From positions 105,389 to 169,388 of the forward strand of contig NZ_BIMH01000008.1 of assembly GCF_004000985.1 (NCBI RefSeq): a stretch of 64,000 nucleotides of DNA, written 5' to 3'. The notes beneath the pieces are model-generated. The model did no database searches. It was not told where the DNA came from and saw nothing but the letters and a program-made list of their open reading frames with translations. Shown piece after piece: positions 8,801 to 16,923 of this stretch (position 1 is its first letter; each line of letters opens with the position of its first letter). Made by a program: the position numbers and the translations under genes. The DNA comes from Paenibacillus validus NBRC 15382 (GTDB lineage Bacteria; Bacillota; Bacilli; Paenibacillales; NBRC-103111).

Positions 8801-10744
8801 GCGCGTCCGGCGCTGAGCGCGCTGGATATGGTGCTGGAAGCGAAAGCGGCATTAGACGAAAACGAAATTAAAAGCGATAACTTGAGTCTGGCGAGCGTCA
8901 CGCAAAATGTGCATTTGCCGGTTATCGGTTTGCACGGTACGACGATTGAATGGCAAAGCGATCAGACCGCTGTTGTGGACGTGGACGGTACCGTCCATCG
9001 CCCGCCTTTTTACGGGACAAACGCGAATGTTACGTTGACAGCGACGATTCGTAAAGGAAACGCATGGCAGACAAAGACATTTGAGTTAACGGTGCTGAAG
9101 GCCGAGCCGGCAACGGCCGACCATGAAGCGGCGGTGGCAGCCGCGAAGGCGGCGCTGACGTGGGAGTCGATCCGCGGCTGGAACAGCGCGCCGGATCGAG
9201 TGGTTTCGAATCTCGCCCTCCCTACGAAAGGCGCAAGGGGAACGATGATTACATGGAGCTCCAGCGCATCGTCCGTCATTTCACCAAACGGAACGGTCAC
9301 GAGAGCCGCCTACGGTTCGGGCGACATTACAGTGACGCTGACGGCAAAGCTGACACGAGGCAACGCGAGCGCCCTGCAGCCGTTCATCCTTACCGTTCTT
9401 GAGGAAGAACCGGAGACGGATGCGGATGCCATCGCGGTAAACGCGGCCTATCATGCCTTAACTTGGCTGGAGCTTCGCCAGGCGAACACGGACATCGATA
9501 GCGTGACGTCAAGCGTGTACCTCCCATCCGCAGGTGTACAAGGAACAACGATTCAGTGGAGCTCGAGCCAACCTTCGGTTATCGCGCTGGATGGAACCGT
9601 CGTGCGACCGTCGTACAGCCAGGGCGATGCTTTAGTAACGCTGAGAGCGGTCATTAGCCGCGGCGGAGCATACAGCGAGAAGCTTTTTGTGGTGAAGGTG
9701 CTGAAGCTGGAGCCGACAGGGGCGGAAGACCAGACAGCCGTAGAGAGAGCGAAAGTCGAGTTGACGGAGTTCATCCATACGTCCTATAACCTGGGCGGTA
9801 TTACGACGAATATGCAGTTACCTGCGACAGGAGCGCAAGGTTCATCGATTTCATGGATTTCGAGCCATACGGCGGTGGTCGGTAATGACGGTACGGTGAA
9901 TCGACCGGCTTACAGCGCGGGCGATGCGACGGTTACCTTAACGGCTACGATTAGCCGGGGCGGGGCAAGCGTTCAACAACTATTTACGGTTACCGTTGTA
10001 AAAAGGGCCCCGTATCCTATGGGTGAGCCTGTAACTGCGGATACCAACCGGCCTATGGTATTTAACGGCGGCATCATCCTTAATTTGGCCGGTGCCAGCG
10101 TGGGCAGCGGTGCAACCGTATTGGTGACCGCCGGCGCAACGGACGATATGAGACCAGGCATGCAAGTAGCAGGCAGCGTGGCACATATTTCACTGTCCAA
10201 CGTAACGCTGGCTCCGGGCAGTACCGTTGCCCTTACCTTGCCGGTGAATGCCGCGGCGGACTTATCCAAAGTCGGAGTATTCGACTACAACGAATCGACA
10301 AAACAATGGGAAGCTTTACCAACATCCATCGATCCGGATACCCGTCAAGTCACGGTGCACATCTCGCACTTCTCCACGTACGGGGTGTTCGAAGCCGATA
10401 CGGCGGCTGCGCCGATCGTTTCGTTCAACGAACAATCTCAGCTTGTGCTGCCTTCCGTGAGCGGCATATCTTATTATTACTCGCTGGACGGAACAGAACC
10501 GGGACGAGAGTCGCTTCTTTACAATCCGGCAGCCAAGCCGACAATCGGGCATACGACTCCTGTACACGTGGTGGCGGTCGAGTCCGGTAAACGGAACAGT
10601 TCGGTTCGGGCCGCGGCGACATTGGAGTATGTCATCGGGCAGGCGAAGAGTCTCAGCGATTGGAATAAGGACGGGAAGGTCGACTCGTCCGACATGAAGG
10701 CGCTGCTGAAGCTCATTCCGGCCCGCCGTGAATCATCTGAATAA
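5900..10744 (+). CDS. Large secreted mosaic protein: cadherin-like, DUF6273-like, four atypical Ig repeats, chitobiase-type and single dockerin-like repeat
   Basis: A 1614-residue exported protein. A hydrophobic signal segment (LLPFFFALLLILPMAV) precedes Ala-Ala-Ala-Ser. Next come cadherin-like beta-sandwich material (about 90-190), a DUF6273-like region (about 655-860, ending near AVRPVVYLKPSV), and four tandem bacterial atypical-Ig repeats (about 970-1370), each with a WxSx..VV/VI...G.V pattern. A ZU5-like segment follows (ending HISHFSTYGVF), then a chitobiase C-terminal-type domain (YYYSLDGTEPG) and a last stretch DWNKDGKVDSSD, which is one dockerin-type calcium-binding loop. No LPXTG motif or S-layer repeats were seen, so anchoring is unclear. 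An in-frame ATG at 5948 also has a good ribosome site and gives a more typical signal peptide. Both starts are plausible. The role may be adhesion or binding at the cell surface. Confidence 0.85.
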   Translation: MIGDEFHYIRQRGEPRMRMRWLLPFFFALLLILPMAVSDKSAAASISGGTGTDLPIAAHEQNDVTLLPTAGLTNPGAGTYAFKVNRQLEPVSIVENPSLTGLIVGTEDLTSRLNAFDPHFEFDVDVPYGQESIDITAYSMLQSTITLHLGTETMEPGIPYHLSLTSGSNTFVITTTSNDGNLHVSYTIRVHRAAPSAVDHLSVTASPETARVYNETEWSLSFTPTEPLTHEDKIYLALTPGFTFNFKENNRIYWSGLPAVTVNDIPASAVILTTNTSNEDVLEIWLGEMPASSTANVVLKQGALRNPPTMGSVQFQVTTSKDTTPAVAYGTIAPSSLNVAASNLTASAQNVAYRLTYTARSEISEHNRIYLKVPFHISNEAAETVRLNDTALQHIGSDGNGVYYLTPAKDQIIAADSPVSLEFSPAAGIANSWQSAEPLLIGVSTDDQKQVLDYFPVIYEMDETKPTGGFTVNGGAAKTFSRRVTLDLSATDGTGSGVSGVIVSEDPEFEHTANYPYVPQIDYLLRGSDPVHTLYLKFSDWAGNESDPYTATIQYSSELNLSSLAVDGGYAVFPEVSDEAQHYYIQVPNDVSTLSLTPETNDPDAVLSVSPDVLDANGRITLPSLRPGSNEITITVSKGADHNVYGLTVFRESSPLIGINNGDIVSLGSKEWIVVDKDRRELLLKEVDTGCPDSTDNDGTCHWGVSGSSWYFEGAEADGYVFRPEQPGSIAHYLNHMFWGELGADQSLVQRHPFDQTLYLLNYEAPLADMTRSSFESKVVANVGLLGVDRYEALKAELSAYESEFTYFLMNPIRAESENAHFILAVDSLGHVRYSDAPSAVRPVVYLKPSVSKTTGSGVAGDPYLLAEVAGNADIAKVRVGENDFEYDASTTPPAWSAEVEAESVMLSVIMSDSSSSFRVHDTSPAALSYTVNDNTITIDPLPKGVSTLHLTTTATDGTTRHYDVRIARPALSALDMVLEAKAALDENEIKSDNLSLASVTQNVHLPVIGLHGTTIEWQSDQTAVVDVDGTVHRPPFYGTNANVTLTATIRKGNAWQTKTFELTVLKAEPATADHEAAVAAAKAALTWESIRGWNSAPDRVVSNLALPTKGARGTMITWSSSASSVISPNGTVTRAAYGSGDITVTLTAKLTRGNASALQPFILTVLEEEPETDADAIAVNAAYHALTWLELRQANTDIDSVTSSVYLPSAGVQGTTIQWSSSQPSVIALDGTVVRPSYSQGDALVTLRAVISRGGAYSEKLFVVKVLKLEPTGAEDQTAVERAKVELTEFIHTSYNLGGITTNMQLPATGAQGSSISWISSHTAVVGNDGTVNRPAYSAGDATVTLTATISRGGASVQQLFTVTVVKRAPYPMGEPVTADTNRPMVFNGGIILNLAGASVGSGATVLVTAGATDDMRPGMQVAGSVAHISLSNVTLAPGSTVALTLPVNAAADLSKVGVFDYNESTKQWEALPTSIDPDTRQVTVHISHFSTYGVFEADTAAAPIVSFNEQSQLVLPSVSGISYYYSLDGTEPGRESLLYNPAAKPTIGHTTPVHVVAVESGKRNSSVRAAATLEYVIGQAKSLSDWNKDGKVDSSDMKALLKLIPARRESSE

Positions 10745-10752
10745 AAGGAGGA

Positions 10753-10790
10753 GGCTGACGATAAGCTGCATGTCGTCAGCCCTTATTTTT
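10753..10790 (+). terminator. Rho-independent terminator after the surface-protein gene
   Basis: A perfect nine-base stem (GGCTGACGA at 10753-10761 with TCGTCAGCC at 10773-10781) is followed by CTTATTTTT. It separates the long gene from the copper operon. Confidence 0.9.
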
Positions 10791-10836
10791 CAGTAAAAGG
10801 AGGAGATTTAGTCAAATAAACGACTTTATAAAACCG

Positions 10837-10866
10837 TTGACATAGGGTAGGGGGGTACTGTATGAT
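10837..10866 (+). promoter_or_regulatory. Copper-operon promoter with CsoR-type operator in the spacer
   Basis: TTGACA (10837-10842) and TATGAT (10861-10866) are 18 bases apart. The spacer reads ATAGGGTAGGGGGGTACTG. A G-tract flanked by TA steps is the hallmark of CsoR operators, which usually overlap the promoter they control. Copper loading of CsoR would release this site. Confidence 0.8.
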
Positions 10867-10894
10867 ATCGGTATCGGAACAGGAGGTGCCCACC

Positions 10895-11245
10895 ATGATG
10901 AACAGTTCTCACGAAGTCGAAGATCCGATGTCCTGCAGCGATACTCTCTGCTACCCGCCGGACGATGAAAGAAAGAGCCATCATTTCGAGAAAGAAAAGG
11001 CCAGCCTGACTGCGAGATTGAACCGCATTGAAGGTCAGATTCGCGGCGTTAAAGGCATGATCGAGAAGGATGCGTACTGCGACGATGTGCTGAACCAAAT
11101 CGCGGCGGTGCAAGCGGCCTTAAATGGAGTCGGCAAGCTGCTGCTCGCGGCCCATATGAAAAGCTGCGTTATCGAGCGGATCGAAGCCGGCGAAAGCAAC
11201 GTGATCGACGAACTCCTGATTACGGTTAACAAATTAATGAAATAA
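10895..11245 (+). CDS. csoR: Copper-sensing transcriptional repressor CsoR
   Basis: This all-helical DUF156-family repressor binds its own operator and is released by Cu(I). With the chosen start (AGGAGGT eight bases before ATG 10895) the protein has 116 residues. Cys62, His87 and Cys91 reproduce the spacing of the Cu(I) triad of known CsoR proteins (25 and 4 residues apart). The N-terminus carries about 30 extra residues with two more cysteines (SCSDTLC), which is longer than typical CsoR. It is first in an operon with copZ (23-base gap) and copA. A further in-frame ATG at 10862 overlaps the -10 box, so it is unlikely. Confidence 0.93.
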   Translation: MMNSSHEVEDPMSCSDTLCYPPDDERKSHHFEKEKASLTARLNRIEGQIRGVKGMIEKDAYCDDVLNQIAAVQAALNGVGKLLLAAHMKSCVIERIEAGESNVIDELLITVNKLMK

Positions 11246-11268
11246 TATCAGCGAAGGAGGGATACCGC

Positions 11269-11469
11269 ATGTCGAACGTTACGTTGAAAGTAGAGGGCAT
11301 GTCCTGCAACCATTGCGTAAATTCCGTCGAGGGAGCGCTGAAAAATTTGGGCGCTGTCGGCAAAGTAGACCTTGCAGCCAAATCGGTAACCGTCGAATTC
11401 GACGAAAGCAAGGTTTCCTTGAACGCGATTAAAGAAGCGATTGAAGATCAAGGCTATGATGTCGTGTAA
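11269..11469 (+). CDS. copZ: Copper chaperone CopZ
   Basis: A 66-residue heavy-metal-associated domain with the Cu(I)-binding motif GMSCNHC and the usual end ... EDQGYDVV. It binds cytosolic Cu(I) and hands it to the CopA ATPase and to CsoR. GAAGGAGGG precedes the ATG. It sits between csoR and copA, as in Bacillus and relatives. A hairpin follows it, so copZ may be made in excess over copA. Confidence 0.95.
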   Translation: MSNVTLKVEGMSCNHCVNSVEGALKNLGAVGKVDLAAKSVTVEFDESKVSLNAIKEAIEDQGYDVV

Positions 11470-11485
11470 CGACGAATCGCGCGAA

Positions 11486-11528
11486 AGAGAGCACCTGGGT
11501 ATTAACTTGGTGTGCTCTCTCTTTCCTA
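11486..11528 (+). terminator. Hairpin (possible partial terminator) between copZ and copA
   Basis: A nine-base perfect stem (AGAGAGCAC at 11486-11494 with GTGCTCTCT at 11512-11520) is followed by CTTTCCT, a weak T-tract. It may act as an attenuator or an RNA-processing site that sets the ratio of CopZ to CopA. Confidence 0.55.
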
Positions 11529-11612
11529 TAACTCGACAACAGAATCGACATAACCGGATGTAAAGCGGCGATTGCAAGAGAGGCCAGGAAGTGTGTAGGG
11601 GAGAGCAGAGAT

Positions 11613-14042
11613 ATGGAGAAAACCGACCAGGCAGGAACGCAGCAGCAGACGACTTTGCAAATTACCGGGATGACCTGCGCCGCTTGCGCCAACCGGATTG
11701 AGAAGGGGCTCGGCAAGCTCGATGGCGTCACCGAAGCAACCGTCAATTTCGCACTGGAACAAGCGTCGGTCACGTATGACCCGGATCAAATAAAGCTCCA
11801 GGATATGGAGCAAAAAATCGAGGCGCTTGGTTACGGTACCGTCAAAGAAACGGCCGATTTCCAAATCGGCGGCATGACGTGCGCGGCTTGTGCGACCCGC
11901 ATCGAGAAAGGGCTCGGCAAGCTCGGCGGCGTCACTCGCGCGAATGTGAACCTGGCGCTCGAGACCGCCCGTATCGAGTACAATCCGGCCCAAGTGTCGA
12001 TAACCGACATGGTGCGCAAGGTCGAGCAGCTAGGCTACACCGCCGCCCTGAAGCAAGAGTCCCGGGAAAGCGGGGACCACCGGCAGCAGGCGATCCGCAA
12101 GATGCGGATGAAGCTGCTCGTATCAGCCCTCCTTTCCCTGCCTTTACTGTGGGCGATGGTCGGTCACTTCTCCTTCACGTCCTTCATCTGGGTGCCGGCT
12201 CTGTTCATGAACCCGTGGTTCCAGCTCGCGCTGGCCACACCGGTACAATTCGCGATCGGCCGCCAGTTTTATACCGGCGCTTACAAAGCGCTGCGCAACG
12301 GCAGCGCCAACATGGACGTGCTGGTGGCGTTGGGCACTTCAGCGGCTTATTTTTACAGCCTTTATCTTACGGTCCAATCGTTGAACGCTCACGGGCATCA
12401 AGTCGAGTTGTACTATGAAACAAGCTCCGTCCTGATCACGTTAATATTGCTCGGCAAACTGTTCGAAGCACTGGCCAAGGGACGTTCTTCCGAAGCGATT
12501 AAATCTCTGATGGGGCTGCAAGCCAAGACGGCGCTTGTCTTCCGCCAAGGGCAAGAGCTGCAAATCCCGGTGGATGAAGTGATGGCCGGCGACGTGATCA
12601 TCGTGAAGCCGGGCGAGAAAATTCCGGTGGACGGCCTCGTGCTTGAAGGAACGTCCTCCGTCGACGAATCGATGCTGACGGGAGAAAGCATTCCCGTGCA
12701 AAAAAGCGCCCAAGACCGTGTCATCGGAGCTACATTAAACAAGAACGGCATGCTTAAAATCCAGGCGACAAAAGTCGGCAAAGAAACCGCACTGGCGCAA
12801 ATCATTAAAGTCGTCGAGGAAGCGCAGGGCTCCAAAGCGCCGATTCAACGGGTAGCGGACGTCATCTCCGGCATCTTCGTGCCGATCGTTGTCGGGATCG
12901 CCCTCGTCACGTTCCTCGTCTGGTTCTTCTTCGTCGAACCGGGCGAATTCGCCGGGGCGCTGGAGAAGGCGATCGCCGTGCTCGTCATTGCCTGCCCTTG
13001 CGCCCTGGGACTAGCGACGCCGACTTCCATCATGGCCGGCTCGGGGCGTTCCGCAGAGCTTGGCATCCTGTTCAAGGGCGGCGAGCACCTCGAGGCGACG
13101 CACAGAATCGACACGATCGTCCTGGACAAAACGGGCACGGTAACGAAGGGCAAACCGGAATTGACCGACGTGCTGCCTGCCGAAGGCATCGACCCATCCA
13201 GCTTCTTGCGTTGGGTGGGCGCCGCGGAACGCAACTCCGAGCACCCGCTCGCCGAGGCGATTGTGGCAGGCGTCCAAGAGCAGGGCCTTGCCCTGCCGGA
13301 AGCCGGGCAATTCGAGGCGATTCCCGGCTTCGGCATTCGCGCCGAGGTGGAAGGCAAGCAGATCGCCATCGGCACCCGGAAGCTTATGACGCAGCTTGGC
13401 GTTAGCCCCGGCGCGGCGCTTGAGACGATGAGCATGCTTGAAGAGGCTGGCAAAACCGCCATGCTGGTCGCCGTGGACGGTACCTATGCAGGGATGGTGG
13501 CCGTCGCCGATACGATCAAGGAGACATCGAAAGAGGCGGTTGCCCGCCTGCAGGCGCTCGGGATCGAAGTCATGATGATCACCGGCGACAACGAGCGGAC
13601 GGCTCGGGCGATTGCCGCGAAAGCCGGTATCGACCGGGTGCTGGCCGAGGTGCTGCCGGAAGGAAAAGCCGCCGAAGTGCGCAAGCTGCAAGACGCCGGC
13701 CGCAAGGTGGCGATGGTCGGCGACGGCATCAATGACGCGCCTGCGCTTGCGACAGCGGACATCGGCATGGCGATCGGAACCGGAACGGACGTCGCCATGG
13801 AAGCGGCTGACGTAACGTTGATGCGGGGCGATCTTAACAGTATTCCGGACGCCATCTTTTTAAGTAAAAAAACGATGAGCAACATCCGCCAAAACTTGTT
13901 TTGGGCGCTCGCCTATAACGTGATTGGCATTCCGATCGCAGCAAGCGGCTTTCTCGCCCCTTGGCTCGCGGGAGCCGCCATGGCGCTCAGCTCCGTCTCG
14001 GTCGTGCTGAACGCGCTGCGCCTGCAGCGGATGAAGCTCTAA
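11613..14042 (+). CDS. copA: Copper-exporting P1B-type ATPase CopA
   Basis: This 809-residue integral membrane pump exports Cu(I) at the cost of ATP. Two N-terminal heavy-metal domains carry GMTCAAC (Cys22/Cys25 and Cys90/Cys93). The actuator-domain TGES motif, the membrane CPC motif in [11 protein letters not shown], the phosphorylation site DKTGT, the SEHP loop, the TGDN and [10 protein letters not shown] hinge motifs, and the final MALSS motif are all present. Eight membrane helices are expected. The length is normal for the two-HMA Firmicute type. It lies 143 bases after copZ and is probably co-transcribed with csoR-copZ. Confidence 0.97.
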   Translation: MEKTDQAGTQQQTTLQITGMTCAACANRIEKGLGKLDGVTEATVNFALEQASVTYDPDQIKLQDMEQKIEALGYGTVKETADFQIGGMTCAACATRIEKGLGKLGGVTRANVNLALETARIEYNPAQVSITDMVRKVEQLGYTAALKQESRESGDHRQQAIRKMRMKLLVSALLSLPLLWAMVGHFSFTSFIWVPALFMNPWFQLALATPVQFAIGRQFYTGAYKALRNGSANMDVLVALGTSAAYFYSLYLTVQSLNAHGHQVELYYETSSVLITLILLGKLFEALAKGRSSEAIKSLMGLQAKTALVFRQGQELQIPVDEVMAGDVIIVKPGEKIPVDGLVLEGTSSVDESMLTGESIPVQKSAQDRVIGATLNKNGMLKIQATKVGKETALAQIIKVVEEAQGSKAPIQRVADVISGIFVPIVVGIALVTFLVWFFFVEPGEFAGALEKAIAVLVIACPCALGLATPTSIMAGSGRSAELGILFKGGEHLEATHRIDTIVLDKTGTVTKGKPELTDVLPAEGIDPSSFLRWVGAAERNSEHPLAEAIVAGVQEQGLALPEAGQFEAIPGFGIRAEVEGKQIAIGTRKLMTQLGVSPGAALETMSMLEEAGKTAMLVAVDGTYAGMVAVADTIKETSKEAVARLQALGIEVMMITGDNERTARAIAAKAGIDRVLAEVLPEGKAAEVRKLQDAGRKVAMVGDGINDAPALATADIGMAIGTGTDVAMEAADVTLMRGDLNSIPDAIFLSKKTMSNIRQNLFWALAYNVIGIPIAASGFLAPWLAGAAMALSSVSVVLNALRLQRMKL

Positions 14043-14057
14043 TTCCCACCTTCGACA

Positions 14058-14092
14058 AGCCGGGCCTTGATGGTCCGGCTGTTCCGGTTTTG
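14058..14092 (+). terminator. Terminator after copA
   Basis: A nine-base stem (AGCCGGGCC at 14058-14066 with GGTCCGGCT at 14072-14080, one wobble) is followed by GTTCCGGTTTT. The T-tract is interrupted, so strength is uncertain. Confidence 0.65.
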
Positions 14093-14206
14093 CTTGGCAA
14101 AATGGCCAACCAGGGATCAGCCGTCTTTTTCCGCTTCTCTCTTGACTCCCGATCCTCTATAATGAGGAATGGTGGACAATAGAGAGTATATGGGAGTGTG
14201 AGGAAA

Positions 14207-15004
14207 TTGAACGACTTTTGGTCGGCCGTCATTCTGGGCATTGTGGAAGGATTGACGGAGTTTTTGCCCGTATCTTCGACGGGTCATATGATTTTGACGG
14301 CGCACTTGATTGGTTTCACGGGCGAAAAGGCGAAGACGTTCGAGATCGTTGTACAACTGGGTGCCGTTCTAGCCGTATTTGTCTTGTATTGGCGGAGGTT
14401 TTTCGGCTTTCTCAACTTGAAGCGAAGCCTCTCGAACAGCGGTCGAGTCAACCTGATTCATATCGCGCTGGCCATGCTGCCTGCGGTCGTCGTGGGCTTG
14501 GCGCTGCACGATTTGGTCAAGAAATATTTGTTCGGACCGGGAACTGTGCTCATAAGCCTGGTGGCCGGAGGAATTCTGATTATTATAGCCGATCGGGCCC
14601 GCGTGCGCGTGACGGCCGAGACGATGGACGACATTACATATAAGCAGGCGTTCGGGATCGGCTTATTTCAATGTTTAGCGTTATGGCCGGGTTTTTCACG
14701 CTCGGGCTCGACCATTTCCGGAGGGATATTGCTCGGGACGAGCCAGAAGGCGGCAGCTGAGTTTACGTTCATCGTGTCCGTGCCGATCATGTTCGCCGCG
14801 ACCTTCCTGGATTTATACAAAAGCCGGGATTTGTTGTCCATGGACGACTTAGGTCTTTTCGTTACAGGGCTGGCCGCTTCCTTCATCGTCGCGATGATCG
14901 CCGTGGTGACCTTCCTGAACATCATTAAACGACTGAGCCTATCGTGGTTTGCGTATTACCGTTTTGTGTTAGCGATTGTATTTTACCTCATTCTGTTCTT
15001 ATAA
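14207..15004 (+). CDS. uppP: Undecaprenyl-diphosphatase UppP (BacA)
   Basis: An integral membrane phosphatase of about 265 residues that recycles undecaprenyl pyrophosphate to the monophosphate carrier of cell-wall synthesis; its family also gives bacitracin tolerance. The signature EGLTEFLPVSSTGH is at the N-terminus and PGFSRSGSTISGG lies in the second half. The start is taken as TTG 14207 because GGGAG lies ten bases upstream and the product then begins like known UppP. The GTG at 14198 is too close to that site. It is monocistronic here. Confidence 0.93.
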   Translation: MNDFWSAVILGIVEGLTEFLPVSSTGHMILTAHLIGFTGEKAKTFEIVVQLGAVLAVFVLYWRRFFGFLNLKRSLSNSGRVNLIHIALAMLPAVVVGLALHDLVKKYLFGPGTVLISLVAGGILIIIADRARVRVTAETMDDITYKQAFGIGLFQCLALWPGFSRSGSTISGGILLGTSQKAAAEFTFIVSVPIMFAATFLDLYKSRDLLSMDDLGLFVTGLAASFIVAMIAVVTFLNIIKRLSLSWFAYYRFVLAIVFYLILFL

Positions 15005-15041
15005 AACGGGCCATTATTTAGAGACCCCCCGTTAATTGTCC

Positions 15042-15069
15042 ATACCGATTCCCGCTCAGGACATATATT
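15042..15069 (+). promoter_or_regulatory. Possible mother-cell sigma-E-type promoter
   Basis: ATA (15042-15044), 17 bases, then CATATATT (15062-15069) resembles the sigma-E consensus (ATA, 16-18 bases, CATACANT) upstream of the YjcZ-type gene. The match is short and based on inspection only. Confidence 0.35.
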
Positions 15070-15127
15070 GAACCATGTTCGCGGGAGAGTGACCCACGGC
15101 TAACTCAACAGAGGGAGTGGATCGCGA

Positions 15128-15247
15128 ATGGGTGCTGCGGGTGCAGGCTTCGGATGGGGCGGCGGTTACTTTACGACAACGGGCGTTATTTTGGTTCTCT
15201 ATATTTTGCTTGTCATCATCTTGTTTGCCGGTCTCTATTTCATCTAA
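15128..15247 (+). CDS. YjcZ-type sporulation mini-protein (39 aa)
   Basis: This tiny gene encodes 39 residues: a Gly-rich head (GAGFGWGGGYF) and a single hydrophobic helix (TGVILVLYILLVIILFAG). That is the pattern of the YjcZ/sporulation mini-protein family, which are hydrophobic spore-associated proteins of unknown function. AGAGGGAG precedes the ATG at 15128 and a perfect terminator follows the stop. A paralogue sharing TGVILVL and ILLVI lies at 16971-17072 on the other strand. Confidence 0.8.
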   Translation: MGAAGAGFGWGGGYFTTTGVILVLYILLVIILFAGLYFI

Positions 15248-15265
15248 GTGACGAGACTGTCCTCG

Positions 15266-15298
15266 CCGCATCGCGAATTTCCCGCGATGCGGCTTTTT
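15266..15298 (+). terminator. Terminator after the YjcZ-type gene
   Basis: A perfect ten-base stem (CCGCATCGCG at 15266-15275 with CGCGATGCGG at 15283-15292) is followed directly by CTTTTT. The strong terminator just after a 39-codon gene supports that the small gene is real. Confidence 0.92.
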
Positions 15299-15339
15299 GG
15301 CCATTATCCAGGGAGTCTAGAAAAATAAGCCGGGTAAGG

Positions 15340-15410
15340 TTGACATTAGCGTTGAGAACCATTATCATTGATTTATAAGGAATTGAGAATGATTATCATT
15401 GATGATAAAT
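15340..15410 (+). promoter_or_regulatory. Promoter with tandem Fur boxes
   Basis: TTGACA (15340-15345) and TATCAT (15363-15368) are 17 bases apart. Two copies of a Fur-box-like element follow: GAGAACCATTATCATTGAT (about 15354-15372, covering the -10 box) and TGAGAATGATTATCATT (15384-15400). Both fit the 7-1-7 consensus TGATAATNATTATCA well. Fur loaded with iron would block this promoter. Confidence 0.85.
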
Positions 15411-15433
15411 ACATAGATAAGGGAGATTAGAGC

Positions 15434-15739
15434 ATGCCGTCGATATTGGTCGTAGGCGCCGATCATTTGGGCAATATGCCCGAACATTTGGCGGAAATCG
15501 GATTTGATGATGTGGTGCATATGTCGGGTCGCAAGTGCCAAATGGTGCGCAAAGGTATTCCGGATAAGGTTGACGCGGTGCTCGTGCTGACCGATTACGT
15601 CAACCACAATTTGACCAAAGTGATCAAGCAGCAGGCGAAGGATCAGGAAGTGCCGATTTATTACGCTAAGCGTTCATGGTGTTCCGTGAAGAAGGCGCTG
15701 TGCGACTGTGCCGACAGCTGCGAATGGTTGAATAAATAA
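15434..15739 (+). CDS. DUF2325 domain protein, Fur-regulated
   Basis: A 101-residue protein made only of a DUF2325 domain. It has a Rossmann-like opening (ILVVGADHLGNM), then HMSGRK, AVLVLTDYVNHN and a Cys-rich end (WCSVKKALCDCADSCEW). The biochemical function is unknown; some DUF2325 proteins are annotated as associated with iron or redox functions. AAGGGAG lies eight bases before the ATG. The two Fur boxes in its promoter show that it should be made under iron limitation, which is the best clue to its role. Four or five C-terminal cysteines could bind a metal or cluster (inference). Confidence 0.85.
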   Translation: MPSILVVGADHLGNMPEHLAEIGFDDVVHMSGRKCQMVRKGIPDKVDAVLVLTDYVNHNLTKVIKQQAKDQEVPIYYAKRSWCSVKKALCDCADSCEWLNK

Positions 15740-15781
15740 GAAGTCGGAGCTCGCCCGGCGCACCGCCGGACTCCGAAGCGA

Positions 15782-15807
15782 CGTCCGGTCTTGTGCCGGG
15801 CGGTTTT
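15782..15807 (+). terminator. Terminator after the DUF2325 gene
   Basis: A seven-base stem (CGTCCGG with CCGGGCG, one wobble) is followed by GTTTTC. A second imperfect GC-rich hairpin (TCGGAG...CTCCGA) lies just before it at about 15744-15777. Confidence 0.75.
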
Positions 15808-15873
15808 CGCGTTTTCTGGTTGTCATGTATACTAGAGCTATCGGTGACTATCAGAATAAAGGAGCTTACGCCT

Positions 15874-16509
15874 TTGAAAAAGTTCTTGTTAGGCATGATG
15901 TGCGGTGCGGCGCTGACCGCTTCCACAACGCTGTATGCGGCAGACGGGGTTTGGGCGCTGTTGTTTCCGGTCAAGTTTCAATTCGACGGCGAAAGCCGTG
16001 ACATCGGGTCCCGGTTTACGGTGCTCAATTACGAGGGGCATACGTATGTGCCGCTGCGCTTGATGACGGAAGAGCTTGGAGCGGGCGCCGCTTATGATCA
16101 GAAGACGCGAACCGTATCCGTCGTGAAGGAGCCTGTAGGCGGAACGGAGGCCGAGCGGAAAGTATGGGCTGCGCAGTATAGGTTGGAGCGGGGCATGGGG
16201 AGCAAGGACGTTAAGCGATGGTTCGGCGACCCGTCTCAAGTGACGTGGATCGATAGCTCGAGCCAGCAGATCTGGCGGTATGATCTCGGAGCCAAGACCG
16301 ATTATCGCTTCGGGAGCTTGAACGAGACCGACGTGCAAGGACTGAAGCGGGGAGACTTGGACGCACAGCTGTTCATTCGTTGGAACGGCGAAGGCCAAGT
16401 AGACCGTTATGATTTGTGGTATACGTCCCGAGCGGATAACGGAGAGCGGCATATTTATACCCATATCGTGTATCCGGACGGATCGACGGCCGGGGCGCTC
16501 TATGAATAG
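15874..16509 (+). CDS. Secreted protein with copper amine oxidase N-terminal-like (stalk) domain
   Basis: The 211-residue product starts with a signal peptide (KKFLLGMMCGAALTASTTLYAAD) and continues with a segment typical of copper amine oxidase N-terminal domains: KFQFDGES, FTVLNYEGHTYVPLRLMTEELGA and YDQKTRTVSVVK. These domains occur in many Paenibacillus exported proteins and are thought to mediate attachment at the cell surface. The second half is of unknown type. The start is TTG 15874, with AAAGGAG nine bases upstream. An upstream ATG in frame at 15793 lies inside the preceding terminator. Confidence 0.82.
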   Translation: MKKFLLGMMCGAALTASTTLYAADGVWALLFPVKFQFDGESRDIGSRFTVLNYEGHTYVPLRLMTEELGAGAAYDQKTRTVSVVKEPVGGTEAERKVWAAQYRLERGMGSKDVKRWFGDPSQVTWIDSSSQQIWRYDLGAKTDYRFGSLNETDVQGLKRGDLDAQLFIRWNGEGQVDRYDLWYTSRADNGERHIYTHIVYPDGSTAGALYE

Positions 16510-16560
16510 CGGCCGTATAGGTTGAACAACTCGGGATACTTCCACGACCAGACTTGCTCA

Positions 16561-16595
16561 AGAGCCGGCCTTCCCCTTGGAGGAGGACCGGCTCT
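16561..16595. terminator. Bidirectional terminator between convergent genes
   Basis: AGAGCCGG (16561-16568) pairs with CCGGCTCT (16588-16595), with further pairing of CCTTCC and GGAGG inside. It lies between the ends of the stalk-domain gene and the small membrane-protein gene. Confidence 0.7.
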
Positions 16596-16598
16596 TCG

Positions 16599-16859
16599 TC
16601 ATGACATGGACATCGAGGCGCTCAGCACAACGAAAAACACGATAGCGAAGATCAAATAAAGGACGATCGCGATCGCGGCGATAATTAAGGCGGCTCTCGC
16701 ATAGTTTCGCTTGTTCGGGTTGGTGCCTTCTCCGAACCCCCAGACGAACAGCATGATGATGTTGACGATCGGAATGGCCAGAATGATCATCGTCAAGATC
16801 CAATCCTTGACCGAAAGCTCCTTCGCTTCGCTGCGGTCGATTGTGTGACCCGAAGGCAT
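16599..16859 (-). CDS. Small membrane protein of unknown function
   Basis: An 86-residue protein with two predicted membrane helices (WILTMIILAIPIVNIIMLFVW and AALIIAAIAIVLYLIFAIVF) separated by a polar loop GFGEGTNPNKRNYARA. The helix, polar loop, helix layout resembles small bacterial membrane proteins of the DUF4870/interferon-induced-transmembrane type, but no family can be named with certainty. The start at ATG 16859 is preceded by AGGTGAGGA. The Met-Pro start is followed by a short soluble head. Confidence 0.75.
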   Translation of the reverse strand: MPSGHTIDRSEAKELSVKDWILTMIILAIPIVNIIMLFVWGFGEGTNPNKRNYARAALIIAAIAIVLYLIFAIVFFVVLSASMSMS

Positions 16860-16923
16860 TCTCCTCACCTCTCTCAAAAGTTATACCTTACCACCATATG
16901 TACGTCTTCGCCGTAACATGCAA

